Virus record (IMG/VR): IMGVR_UViG_3300025132_000304
Coordinates: 1-23,832 of that record
Origin: a virus
DNA: 23,832 nt
Reading direction: 5' to 3' (one strand)
Within the stretch, counting starts at the first letter, position 1. Every line of letters begins with the position of its first letter. Shown one piece after another: positions 1 to 7,338 of the stretch. A model generated the notes under the pieces. The model was not told where the DNA came from. It was given only the letters and a program-made list of their open reading frames with translations, and made no database searches. The translations under genes and the position numbers were made by a program.

Positions 1-69
1 ATACCTATAGTATGGTCAAAAGTTCAAACAGGGGCTACTACAAATTGGACAGAAGTAGACACAGGATAA
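1..69 (+). CDS. C-terminal end of an upstream virion/tail protein (partial)
   Basis: Frame 1 is open from the first base and stops at the TAA at 67-69, giving 22 residues that end in NWTEVDTG. The gene starts outside the window. Tails of this kind (V-W-S-K-V...TNWTEV) recur at the C-termini of tail or fibre-associated proteins in marine phages; that is remembered resemblance, not a search result. The next gene, a tail fibre, begins 34 bases downstream, which fits a tail-gene cluster. Function cannot be decided from 22 residues. Confidence 0.6.
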   Translation: MPIVWSKVQTGATTNWTEVDTG

Positions 70-103
70 TTGACAAAATTACACATAAAGGATAAAGTAA
101 AGT

Positions 104-970
104 ATGGCATCAACATATTCTTCAGATTTGAAACTTGAACTAATGGCTACTGGTGAAAACGCTGGTACATGGGGAACTAAGACAAATACAAATTTAAATT
201 TAGTACAACAAGCAATTGGTGGTTACCAAGAAATAGATGCAAGTTCAGATGTGTCATTAGTTATGTCTAATGGTTCTATCTCAAACGCTAGAAATATGGT
301 TCTTGAGTTTACAGGGACTTTAACTACAGACACTACTATTACTATTCCAGATAATATAGAAAAAATGTATGTTTTAAAAGATTCAACTACACACGATGGA
401 AATACTTTAACTTTTAAAACTGTATCAGAAGTGACAGGAATAGATTTACAACAAGATCAAAGTCAAATAGTTTTTTCTGACGGAACAAATATAAACGCAG
501 TAGGAAGCACAATACCTTCGGGAACAGTTATGTTATTTCAACAAACGGCAGCTCCTACAGGTTTTACTAAAATTACAACACATAATAATAAAGCTTTAAG
601 AGTTGTAAACGGTTCTGTTACAACAGGTGGAACCAACTCTTTCACAGATGCTTTAAATGCTAGTAACGATACTAGCAGTACATCTGTTACTATAACTGGA
701 AGTACTTCTTCACATACTTTAACCTTATCTCAAATACCTTCACACAGACATTTAGCAGGTGGCCATAGTGAATTTGGTACAGGTGATAGTGTTTCAGCGG
801 GTACTAGAAATGATGGAAATGCTGGTGGAGCAAAAAGGTTTTACACTGATTATCAAGGTGGTGGTTCAGGTCACTCTCACGGTAATGGTAGTTTAGCTGG
901 ATCTTCACACAACCACAATTTTAATTTAGATATAGAATACGTCGATATTATATTAGCTTCAAAGGATTAA
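104..970 (+). CDS. Phage tail collar / tail fibre protein
   Basis: This is probably a receptor-contacting fibre or collar protein at the virion tail. The N-terminal part, with MASTYSSDLKLELMATGENA and GTWGTKTNTNL, looks like the attachment region seen in marine-phage fibres. The middle carries GTVMLFQQTAAPTGFTK, the usual opening of a phage tail-collar domain (short-tail-fibre type). The C-terminus has paired His motifs (H214/H216, H257/H259, H269/H271) and ends in FNLDIEYVDIILASKD. In related fibres such as T4 gp12, H-x-H pairs line the trimer axis and bind metal; that role is inferred here. The 288-residue length suits a short fibre. The stop codon overlaps the next start by one base. Host specificity cannot be read from the sequence. 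Confidence 0.85.
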   Translation: MASTYSSDLKLELMATGENAGTWGTKTNTNLNLVQQAIGGYQEIDASSDVSLVMSNGSISNARNMVLEFTGTLTTDTTITIPDNIEKMYVLKDSTTHDGNTLTFKTVSEVTGIDLQQDQSQIVFSDGTNINAVGSTIPSGTVMLFQQTAAPTGFTKITTHNNKALRVVNGSVTTGGTNSFTDALNASNDTSSTSVTITGSTSSHTLTLSQIPSHRHLAGGHSEFGTGDSVSAGTRNDGNAGGAKRFYTDYQGGGSGHSHGNGSLAGSSHNHNFNLDIEYVDIILASKD

Positions 971-1266
971 TGAAACTAGAGATAAAGAACAATTGTCCTT
1001 TACATAACTTTAAACCCTGTAAAAAATTTGATTGTGCATGGTTTATTCATATAAGAGGAACTAATCCACAAACAGGTGAACCACAAGATGAATATGGATG
1101 TGCTGTTTCTTATTTACCTTTGTTAACAATAGAAAATTCTCAACAAACAAGACAAGCAGGAGCAGCTATTGAAAGTTTTAGAAATGAAATGGTGAAATCT
1201 AATGAAAAGACTTATAATATTTTAAATAATCAAAAAAACTTAAATATATTACCAGAAAAAAAATAG
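970..1266 (+). CDS. Conserved four-cysteine phage protein, function unknown
   Basis: A 98-residue protein whose ATG shares one base with the fibre gene's stop; AAAGGA lies just upstream, so translation is probably coupled but also has its own ribosome site. Four cysteines (C9, C17, C22, C44) with H12 and H27 crowd the N-terminal half, which suggests a small metal-binding fold. The centre has a TGEPQDEYGCA stretch that I associate with small conserved proteins of marine phages. The C-terminal third is a polar, probably helical tail rich in Asn, Gln and Lys. Its place between the fibre and the gp10-like gene suggests a tail accessory or assembly role, but there is no direct evidence. Confidence 0.7.
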   Translation: MKLEIKNNCPLHNFKPCKKFDCAWFIHIRGTNPQTGEPQDEYGCAVSYLPLLTIENSQQTRQAGAAIESFRNEMVKSNEKTYNILNNQKNLNILPEKK

Positions 1267-1298
1267 ATTTTTCCATAATTTGTTTATATACATAAGTT

Positions 1299-3668
1299 AT
1301 GGCTTTAAAAAATACAATTATTCGTCCCGGTATTAATAAGACTGACACACCTTCTGGAGCAGAAGGGCAGTGGATTGACGCTGATAATATTAGATTTAGA
1401 TATAGTCAACCTGAAAAAATAGGTGGTTGGCAAGCAATAGGTCAAGAAACTTTTGCAGGACCTGCAAGAGATCAGCACACATGGTCTGCATTAGATGGAA
1501 AAAAATATGCAGCATTGGGGACATCACAAATTTTAGCAATTTATTATGAAGATAAATTTTATGATATAACACCTTTAGACACTGCAATTACTATTGCTAG
1601 TAATGCTTTTGTTACAGTTAGTGGATCATCTCTTGTAACTGTAATAACATCTTCCTCTCACAATTTATCTGTTGGTCGTTACATAAGATTTAGTGCAGTA
1701 GGTAGTTTACCTGGTGGTTATATAGATACAGATTTCACAACAGACGTTTTTGAAGTCTTAACTGTGCCAACCGCTACAACTTTTACAATTGATTTAGAAA
1801 AAAACGCAACTGCTTCTGCTACGGGTGGAACAGCAACAATTACACCTTATGTAAGTATTGGTCCTACCTTTCAAACTTATGGTTATGGTTGGGGAACAGA
1901 AACATGGGGAGGAGAAGATGACGCTGCAACTTCTACAACTCTGAACGGTGAGATAACAGATATAGCAACTACAATTACTTTAACAGACGCGAGTGCTTTT
2001 CCAACTTCTGGATCAATTTTAATAAGAGGGACTTCTAGTAGTTTAAATGGAGGAATCACAGATTCTGCAACTTCATTAACTTTAATAGATGCAAGCACAT
2101 TTCCATCTCAAGGAATTATATTTATTGGTGATGAAAAAATTACCTACAGCGGTAAATCCTCAAATGATTTAACAGGTTTAACAAGAGGTGTAGATGATAC
2201 ACCTGCAACTGCTCACGATAATACAGCAACTGTTACAACTAGAGGAGAAATAATTACATATAGTGGTAAATCGTCAAATGATTTAACAGGTTGTGTTCGT
2301 GGTCAAGAAAGCACTGAAGCTGTTTATCACGCGACTGGAAGCACAGTTATAAATGACGATCAGTATAACGCATGGGGAGAAGAAACAGATGAAACAAATG
2401 TTATTTTAGAACCAGGAAGTTGGTCTTTAGATAACTTTGGAGAAATATTAGTTGCAACAATTAAAGATGGTAGAACTTTTTCATGGAACCCTGGAGTTTC
2501 AAATCCGTTAGACACAAGAGCTGTTGTTATATCAGGAGCACCTACATCTTCTCGTTTAACAGTTGTTTCCGATAGAGATAGACATTTATTTCATCTTGGA
2601 ACAGAGCAAGACATTGGTGACCCTAATACACAAGATCCTATGTTTATAAGATTTTCTGATCAAGAATCTTTAAGTAATTATTTACCAACTGCAACAAACA
2701 CTGCAGGTACATTTAGACTAGATGCAGGAAACAAAATCGTAGCGGCTGTTTCTGGTAAAGATTATGTTTTAGTTTTAACTGACACTGCAGCATATGTAAT
2801 GCAATTCGTAGGTCCACCATTTACTTTTTCTATTAGACAAGTAGGTACAAACTGTGGATGTATTGGTCAACATGCTGTAGCGTTTGCCAACGGTAATGTA
2901 TATTGGATGGGTCTATCAGGTGGTTTTTTTGTTTATGATGGTACTGTAAAAATACTACCATCACTCGTAGAGGATTTTGTGTTTACAACAAGAGGAAATA
3001 ATCCAGGTGTAAACTTTAATTCTGCTGAAATAATTTATGCAGAGCATAATTCTTTATATAACGAAATTGTATGGTTTTATCCAACAGCGACACCTATAGG
3101 TGATCCTGCTATTCAAAATAATAGAGGTTTAATTTACAATTATGTAGAAAACGTTTGGTCTATAAATACTTTAAGTAGAACAACTTATGCTGATTCTGGT
3201 ACATATAGTTTACCTTATGCAACTTCTTATGATACTTCAGCTATTCCACAGTTTCCAGTTATAAAGGGAGCTACAGATAAATTTGGTGCTTCTACTTACT
3301 TTGCTCATGAAACTGGAGTCAATGAAGTTTTATTAAATGCAAATCCAGTTCCAATTCAAGCGTATATTCAATCAGGAGATTTTGATCTAACTCAAGGTGG
3401 AGATGGAGAATTTATGTTACATATTAGAAGATTTTTACCTGATTTTAAAAATCTTATAGGAAGCGCAGATGTAATTTTAAATACTAAAGATTATTCAAAA
3501 GGAGGAAATACTACTACGTCTTCTTTTACAGTTCAACCTACTACAAATAAAGTAGATACAAGAGTCAGAGGAAGATTCGCAAATATAAAAGTAGAAAATA
3601 CTTCATTGGATGACAACTGGAGATATGGTACTTTCCGTGTTGATATACAACCAGATGGTAGAAAATAA
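1299..3668 (+). CDS. P22 gp10-like tail hub / packaged-DNA stabilisation protein
   Basis: A 789-residue virion protein. The N-terminus (IIRPGINKTDTPSGAEG, then QWIDADNIRFRYSQPEKIGGW) matches the opening of P22 gp10-type proteins, which close the portal channel and hold packaged DNA in the head. The body is β-rich, full of Thr, Ser and Gly, as expected of a propeller-like hub. Residues 215-282 are a tandem duplication of a 34-residue unit starting LNGxITD, and a second motif, ITYSGKSSNDLTG, occurs identically at 281 and 319; this looks like an inserted repeat domain. P22 gp10 is about 470 residues, so this version is much longer. No clear Shine-Dalgarno sequence precedes the ATG, which sits in an AT-rich 32-base gap. 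Assignment to the gp10 family is by recognition, not alignment. Confidence 0.75.
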   Translation: MALKNTIIRPGINKTDTPSGAEGQWIDADNIRFRYSQPEKIGGWQAIGQETFAGPARDQHTWSALDGKKYAALGTSQILAIYYEDKFYDITPLDTAITIASNAFVTVSGSSLVTVITSSSHNLSVGRYIRFSAVGSLPGGYIDTDFTTDVFEVLTVPTATTFTIDLEKNATASATGGTATITPYVSIGPTFQTYGYGWGTETWGGEDDAATSTTLNGEITDIATTITLTDASAFPTSGSILIRGTSSSLNGGITDSATSLTLIDASTFPSQGIIFIGDEKITYSGKSSNDLTGLTRGVDDTPATAHDNTATVTTRGEIITYSGKSSNDLTGCVRGQESTEAVYHATGSTVINDDQYNAWGEETDETNVILEPGSWSLDNFGEILVATIKDGRTFSWNPGVSNPLDTRAVVISGAPTSSRLTVVSDRDRHLFHLGTEQDIGDPNTQDPMFIRFSDQESLSNYLPTATNTAGTFRLDAGNKIVAAVSGKDYVLVLTDTAAYVMQFVGPPFTFSIRQVGTNCGCIGQHAVAFANGNVYWMGLSGGFFVYDGTVKILPSLVEDFVFTTRGNNPGVNFNSAEIIYAEHNSLYNEIVWFYPTATPIGDPAIQNNRGLIYNYVENVWSINTLSRTTYADSGTYSLPYATSYDTSAIPQFPVIKGATDKFGASTYFAHETGVNEVLLNANPVPIQAYIQSGDFDLTQGGDGEFMLHIRRFLPDFKNLIGSADVILNTKDYSKGGNTTTSSFTVQPTTNKVDTRVRGRFANIKVENTSLDDNWRYGTFRVDIQPDGRK
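1941..2292 (+). repeat. Internal coding repeats in the gp10-like gene
   Basis: Two adjacent 102-base units (1941-2042 and 2043-2144) encode 34-residue copies that share LNG-ITD-AT--TL-DAS-FP--G-I. A further pair encodes the identical 13 residues ITYSGKSSNDLTG, starting at 2139 and 2253, 114 bases apart. The DNA of the second pair differs only at silent sites (for example ACC TAC AGC against ACA TAT AGT), so the duplication is old enough to have diverged while the protein was kept. It probably represents β-strand modules within one domain. Confidence 0.8.
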
Positions 3669-3832
3669 TGGCAAAAGTTACAACTTATATACCAGAGCCT
3701 TCTCAAGAATATGACGTATCTAATCAACGTCAACAATTAGAAGCATTAGATACAATGAAAAACCAACTTAACTTTGGTTATCAAGAAGATCTTAAAAACG
3801 AACAAAAACAATTTGAATGGTTTCTTAGCTAA
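3668..3832 (+). CDS. Small virion-cluster protein (54 aa), function unknown
   Basis: A short reading frame fills the 163-base gap between two larger genes exactly: its ATG shares a base with the preceding TAA and its own TAA shares a base with the next ATG. The product begins MAKVTTYIPEPSQEYDVSN and is then Gln- and Glu-rich and probably helical (QRQQLEALDTM, KNEQKQFEWFLS). The perfect stop-start overlap on both sides, and the lack of any other coding explanation for the gap, make it a real gene. No Shine-Dalgarno is visible, so it probably relies on coupled translation. Small helical proteins at this place in podoviruses are often tail or scaffold accessories, but no function can be assigned. 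Confidence 0.75.
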   Translation: MAKVTTYIPEPSQEYDVSNQRQQLEALDTMKNQLNFGYQEDLKNEQKQFEWFLS

Positions 3833-4167
3833 TGGCAAATTTTTATAAAAGCAATACATACAGTTTAACAACTACAAATCTTACAACAATATTAACTATA
3901 AATGTATCATCTATTGCGATAGTAAAATCAGTGCAAGCTAGTCATGCTACAGCTAGTAATGTAGATGTAGATTTATATGTAAAAAAATCAGGTGGTTCTG
4001 ATGTAGAAATTGCACATGTAGAATTAAATAAATCAAGTGAAAATATGGTAAAAGGTATTTTAAATTTAGAAGCAGGAGATGTATTAAAAATGCAAGCCGA
4101 TTCTGCTAATGAGATTACTGGACAAGTGAGTTATCTTCTGGTAGATAGATCACAAGAGAATGGATAA
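3832..4167 (+). CDS. Conserved β-rich virion protein (111 aa), probably structural
   Basis: The protein starts MANFYKSNTYSLTTTNLTTI and alternates hydrophobic and Thr/Ser residues all along. VSSIAIVKSVQASH, DVDLYVKKSGG, EIAHVELNK and LEAGDVLKMQAD read as β-strands of a small sandwich. This layout, including the LxAGDxL segment, is familiar from small structural or decoration-type proteins of marine phages. It sits between the 54-aa gene (one-base overlap) and a 62-aa gene (eight-base overlap) inside the tail block. The likely role is a tail or head accessory subunit on the virion surface; that is an inference from fold and context. Confidence 0.7.
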   Translation: MANFYKSNTYSLTTTNLTTILTINVSSIAIVKSVQASHATASNVDVDLYVKKSGGSDVEIAHVELNKSSENMVKGILNLEAGDVLKMQADSANEITGQVSYLLVDRSQENG

Positions 4168-4348
4168 ATTAGAAAAAATAGAATGTAAAACAGTTGAAAC
4201 CTGGAGAAACAAAAAAACAGGACAGACTTTTAAAACTGAAGAAGCTGCTAAAATGGATTTAGAAGCTGGACCAGATGATATTGTAAAAGATGTTACTGTT
4301 CAAGTTAGTCCTAAAGGTTTAGAAGTTTTACATAAATTAATGAAATAA
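4160..4348 (+). CDS. Small conserved hypothetical protein (62 aa)
   Basis: A charged 62-residue protein whose ATG lies eight bases inside the preceding gene. It reads MDKLEKIECKTVETWRNKKT and then GQTFKTEEAAKMDLE, with a C-terminal VQVSPKGLEVLHKLMK that is probably helical. The W-R-N-K-x-T-G-Q-x-F motif followed by an acidic helix resembles small phage proteins of unknown function. No membrane segment or signal is visible. It is translationally tied to the structural gene before it and is followed after eight bases by a glycosyltransferase. Confidence 0.6.
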   Translation: MDKLEKIECKTVETWRNKKTGQTFKTEEAAKMDLEAGPDDIVKDVTVQVSPKGLEVLHKLMK

Positions 4349-4356
4349 GAGGATAT

Positions 4357-5283
4357 ATGAAAGCACCTAGAGGAGGAACTGAACTTCAGTTCGAATATTT
4401 AAAAAAATACGTAGATTCAAAACTATTAGATAAAGTACAAATAACTACTTCTATACCAGAAAAAATTTCTTTACACCCAACAAAAAAGAATATTCTTTGG
4501 CAAAAGAATTCCTATGATCAGCCTAATTTAGAACCATGGTTTAAAGATAAGTCTAATCATAATAAATATGATTGGTATGTATTTAATTCACATTGGAATT
4601 TTGAAAAATTTAGAATGATGTTTGATCTACCTGGAGAAAAATGTATTGTAATTAAGAATGGTTTGGATTCTATAAAAGTTAGAGATTTAAAAACTAAAAA
4701 AGATAAAATTAGACTTATATTTCAACCAACACCTTGGAGGGGTTTAAATGTATTGCTTGCTGCAATGCAATTAATAAAAAATAAAAATATTATTTTAGAT
4801 GTATATTCTTCAACAGACGTTTATGGAGAACAGTTTAAAAAAGATAATGATGATGGATTTAAAGCACTTTATGAACAAGCTAAACAATTACCTAATGTTA
4901 ATTACATTGGATATAAACCAAATGAATATATAAAAGAAAATTTACATAAATATGATATATTTGCTTATCCTAGTATTTGGGAAGAAACTTTTTGTATTTC
5001 TTTATTAGAATGTATGAGAGCAGGTTTACATTGTATTACAACAAACTATGGAGCTTTATTTGAAACAGGTGCTGAGTATCCAGCTTATATTCCATATCAA
5101 AAAAATTACACTGCTTTAGCACATCTATTCGCTAGTTCAATAGAACAATGTGCGGATTATTTATACACTGAATCTAGTATTCAACATTTACAACAACAGG
5201 TTAACTATGTACACCTAAATTACAACTGGAATAAAATAGGTAGCAAGTGGTCTAGTTTCATAAAGGAAATAACAAATGAATAA
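4357..5283 (+). CDS. GT-B fold glycosyltransferase (GT4-like, group 1)
   Basis: Probably transfers a sugar from an activated donor to an unknown acceptor in the infected cell. The N-terminal acceptor half opens at once with a Gly-rich loop (APRGGTELQ), so the first β-strand usual in this family is short or missing; an in-frame stop at 4333-4335 and no other ATG rule out a longer start. The C-terminal half holds the donor-binding features: FQPTPWRGLNVLL near residue 126, NVNYIGYKP near 185, and the E-x7-E motif (E210 to E218 in WEETFCISLLE). At 308 residues it is short for GT4. AGAGGA lies just before the ATG. It overlaps the next glycosyltransferase gene by eight bases, so the two probably act together, on virion proteins, cell-surface glycan or DNA. 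Confidence 0.88.
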   Translation: MKAPRGGTELQFEYLKKYVDSKLLDKVQITTSIPEKISLHPTKKNILWQKNSYDQPNLEPWFKDKSNHNKYDWYVFNSHWNFEKFRMMFDLPGEKCIVIKNGLDSIKVRDLKTKKDKIRLIFQPTPWRGLNVLLAAMQLIKNKNIILDVYSSTDVYGEQFKKDNDDGFKALYEQAKQLPNVNYIGYKPNEYIKENLHKYDIFAYPSIWEETFCISLLECMRAGLHCITTNYGALFETGAEYPAYIPYQKNYTALAHLFASSIEQCADYLYTESSIQHLQQQVNYVHLNYNWNKIGSKWSSFIKEITNE

Positions 5284-6076
5284 TGAACCTATTTGGATAA
5301 ATGAAAATAATAAAAAACCAAGTATATTATTAGCTACTCCAGTTCATAGTGATGTATCTTTACATTATTTTTTATCTGTTGTTTCATTTCAAAATAAATG
5401 CACCGCTAATAAAATTAAATTAAATATTACAATTAATAAATCTTCTTTGGTTACTCAAGGAAGAAATTTATGTGTAAATGATTTTTTCAAACCTGAAATG
5501 GAAAATCCTGATTATTTATTATTTATTGATTCTGACATTGAATTTAAATATGAAACAATTATGAAAATGATTGATGCAGATAAGGATGTTATTGCTGCTC
5601 CTTACCCAATGAAATGTATTAGTTGGGATAAAATAATTAGCGCAGTAAAGGATGAGGGAATAACAGATAAAAATACTTTAAAAACAAAAGGCTGTGAATG
5701 GCCATTAAAAGCTGATGATAATATGAATATAAAATTATATGAAAACGGTATTGCTGAATTACAAAGTGTGCCAGCTGGATGTCTTTTGATCAAAAGACGT
5801 GTTTTTGATAAAATGATAAAAGAATATTCACATTTGAAGATCAACCAACCAACAACTGTCAATGGAAATAGCGATACTCATGATTGGTTATATAATTTTT
5901 TTGATACTTATTTTGATGAAAAAACTGGTAAGTATTATGGGGAGGATTTTAATTTCTGTAATCTTTGGAGAAAAATAGGTGGTAAAGTACACGCTATTAT
6001 GACAGAAAATGTTGTTCATGTAGGAGAGTATCGATATGAAGGTATTCCAATGAAGGCTCTTAAAAAAGTTGACTAG
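5276..6076 (+). CDS. GT-A type glycosyltransferase-like protein
   Basis: A 266-residue enzyme with the nucleotide-sugar features of the GT-A fold. It has an N-terminal β-strand and loop (SILLATPVHSD), SSLVTQGRN at about 56-64, and a DxD motif at D85-S86-D87 in LLFIDSDIEF, which in this fold binds the metal and the sugar diphosphate. A later YGEDFNFCNLWRKIGG segment resembles the catalytic E/D-D region of such proteins, and VVHVGEY near the C-terminus gives a His that could also bind metal. AAAGGA at 5262-5267 precedes the ATG, which lies eight bases inside the GT-B gene. The acceptor is unknown. Being embedded among virion genes suggests glycosylation of a tail protein or of the host surface. 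Confidence 0.82.
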   Translation: MNNEPIWINENNKKPSILLATPVHSDVSLHYFLSVVSFQNKCTANKIKLNITINKSSLVTQGRNLCVNDFFKPEMENPDYLLFIDSDIEFKYETIMKMIDADKDVIAAPYPMKCISWDKIISAVKDEGITDKNTLKTKGCEWPLKADDNMNIKLYENGIAELQSVPAGCLLIKRRVFDKMIKEYSHLKINQPTTVNGNSDTHDWLYNFFDTYFDEKTGKYYGEDFNFCNLWRKIGGKVHAIMTENVVHVGEYRYEGIPMKALKKVD

Positions 6077-6092
6077 TCTTTAAAAAACTAGT
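6072..6092. other. Inverted repeat ACTAGT after the glycosyltransferase genes
   Basis: ACTAGT at 6072-6077 is repeated at 6087-6092 with a 9-base AT-rich loop, so RNA from this point could form a 6-bp stem. The first arm covers the TAG stop codon. There is no run of T after it, and a second weak hairpin (CAGG 6107-6110, CCTG 6118-6121, followed by CTTTT) lies in the same 62-base gap. Together they may weakly attenuate transcription between the surface-modification genes and the internal virion genes. Confidence 0.3.
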
Positions 6093-6138
6093 AAATTAGC
6101 TTACTTCAGGAATTACGCCTGCTTTTCATTTAAAAATT

Positions 6139-7338
6139 ATGACTATTACAAGAGGACAAATGCAAAGACAATTATACAATCAAGGCGGAATTATGAACGC
6201 TGTACCTAGAGAAGGTTATTTTTTAGGTAAACTTGCAAAAGGTCTTAAAAAAGGCGTTAAAAAAATAGGTAAAGGTGTTAAAAAATTTGCTAAATCTGAT
6301 TTAGGTAAAGCAGCTATGTTAGCTGCGGGTGCATATTTTATGCCTGGAATTGGTATTAAAGCTCAAGGTGGTCTAGGTAGTTTTTTAGGAAAATTAGGAT
6401 CTAAGGCTGCAACAGCTGGTGATTTTTTAAAAAGCAAAGGTAGTAGTTTTTTAAATAAACCTAAAAACGTAGAAATGCTTTTAAGCGATGATAAAAGTCG
6501 ATACCTCCCTACAAGATTAGATGATTTTCAAGTAAGTGGAGGATATGCAAAACCAACAGGTGGTAAAAATATTGATGCTTTTTCTAGATTATTATCAGGC
6601 AAAGAAGAAGAAGATAAAAGTGGTATTAAATCTGTGTTGGCAGATTTTTTTCAAGATGAAAAGAAAAGAAATATACTTGCAGACGTATTAAAAGGAGCTA
6701 CTTCTATAGCTGGTGGAAAAATGGCATATGATGATCAAAAAAGAATTAACGAAGCAAGACAAAAAGAATATGATGATTATGTTGCAAGAAGAGCTGCTGT
6801 TTCTTCTCAATTAGAAGATGTAGTGCCTGAGCTAGATATTAAAATGGCTAATGGTGGTAGAGTTAATTACAATGATGGTGGTATAATGACGATGGCTGAT
6901 TTAGGAGATGATTATGAATCAGAGTTTATGAGACTTGTAGGAGAGTTTATGGAAAACGGTTTTAGTCAACAAGAAGCAATTGAAGCAGCTAAAGATGAGC
7001 TTGAAAGATTGAGAGGTAAATTTATGGCTAGCGGTGGCAGAGTAAACTATGCTTTTGGTACTAAACCTGATGTAGTAGATCAAGCAGCGGGTATCGAGGG
7101 ACTAGATATAAACATTAATCCTCAAGGAATAAAAGAATTAGATTTAAGAGAAACAGGTGGTTTTATTCCACCAGTTGGTGTAAAAGAAAAAGCAGACGAT
7201 ATTCCTGCAATGTTATCAAACAATGAATTTGTAATGAACGCAGACTCAGTAAGAGGAATTGGTAACGGCAGTGTAAAAAGAGGTGCTAAAAAATTATACG
7301 CACTAATGAGAGAAGCAGAAGGGAAAGGTAGAGCATAA
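6139..7338 (+). CDS. Virion protein with cationic amphipathic segment and GGRVNY repeats
   Basis: A 399-residue protein of a type I associate with marine podoviruses; probably an internal virion or DNA-ejection component. Residues 1-30 hold a QRQLYNQGGIMN motif. Residues 31-52 contain ten lysines spaced 3,3,1,3,1,3,3,1,3 among Gly, Leu, Val and Ile, followed by a hydrophobic stretch (AAMLAAGAYFMPGIGI). MANGGRVNY at 236 and MASGGRVNY at 296 flank a helical NGFSQQEAIEAA region. The C-terminus, from about D353, carries DDIPAMLSNNEFVMNADSV and a basic helix. No Shine-Dalgarno precedes the ATG. The stop overlaps the next ATG by one base. No enzymatic motif is visible. Confidence 0.65.
   Translation: MTITRGQMQRQLYNQGGIMNAVPREGYFLGKLAKGLKKGVKKIGKGVKKFAKSDLGKAAMLAAGAYFMPGIGIKAQGGLGSFLGKLGSKAATAGDFLKSKGSSFLNKPKNVEMLLSDDKSRYLPTRLDDFQVSGGYAKPTGGKNIDAFSRLLSGKEEEDKSGIKSVLADFFQDEKKRNILADVLKGATSIAGGKMAYDDQKRINEARQKEYDDYVARRAAVSSQLEDVVPELDIKMANGGRVNYNDGGIMTMADLGDDYESEFMRLVGEFMENGFSQQEAIEAAKDELERLRGKFMASGGRVNYAFGTKPDVVDQAAGIEGLDININPQGIKELDLRETGGFIPPVGVKEKADDIPAMLSNNEFVMNADSVRGIGNGSVKRGAKKLYALMREAEGKGRA

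Noticed and set aside
70-98. TTGACA at 70-75 with TAAAGT 17 bases on, a possible promoter for the tail-fibre gene
   Set aside because: The predicted RNA start would be at or after the ATG at 104, and the -10 match is weak. It is more likely chance in an AT-rich gap.
1285-1290. TATATA before the gp10-like gene, a possible -10 box
   Set aside because: No acceptable -35 sequence at 16-18 bases upstream; AT-rich gaps give such hexamers by chance.
5602-5862. 86-residue minus-strand frame within the GT-A gene
   Set aside because: Fully inside a recognised enzyme gene, with no supporting context.
6107-6125. CAGG/CCTG hairpin with CTTTT tail before the 399-aa gene, a possible terminator
   Set aside because: A four-base stem is too weak, and the T-run is short; not supported as a separate terminator.
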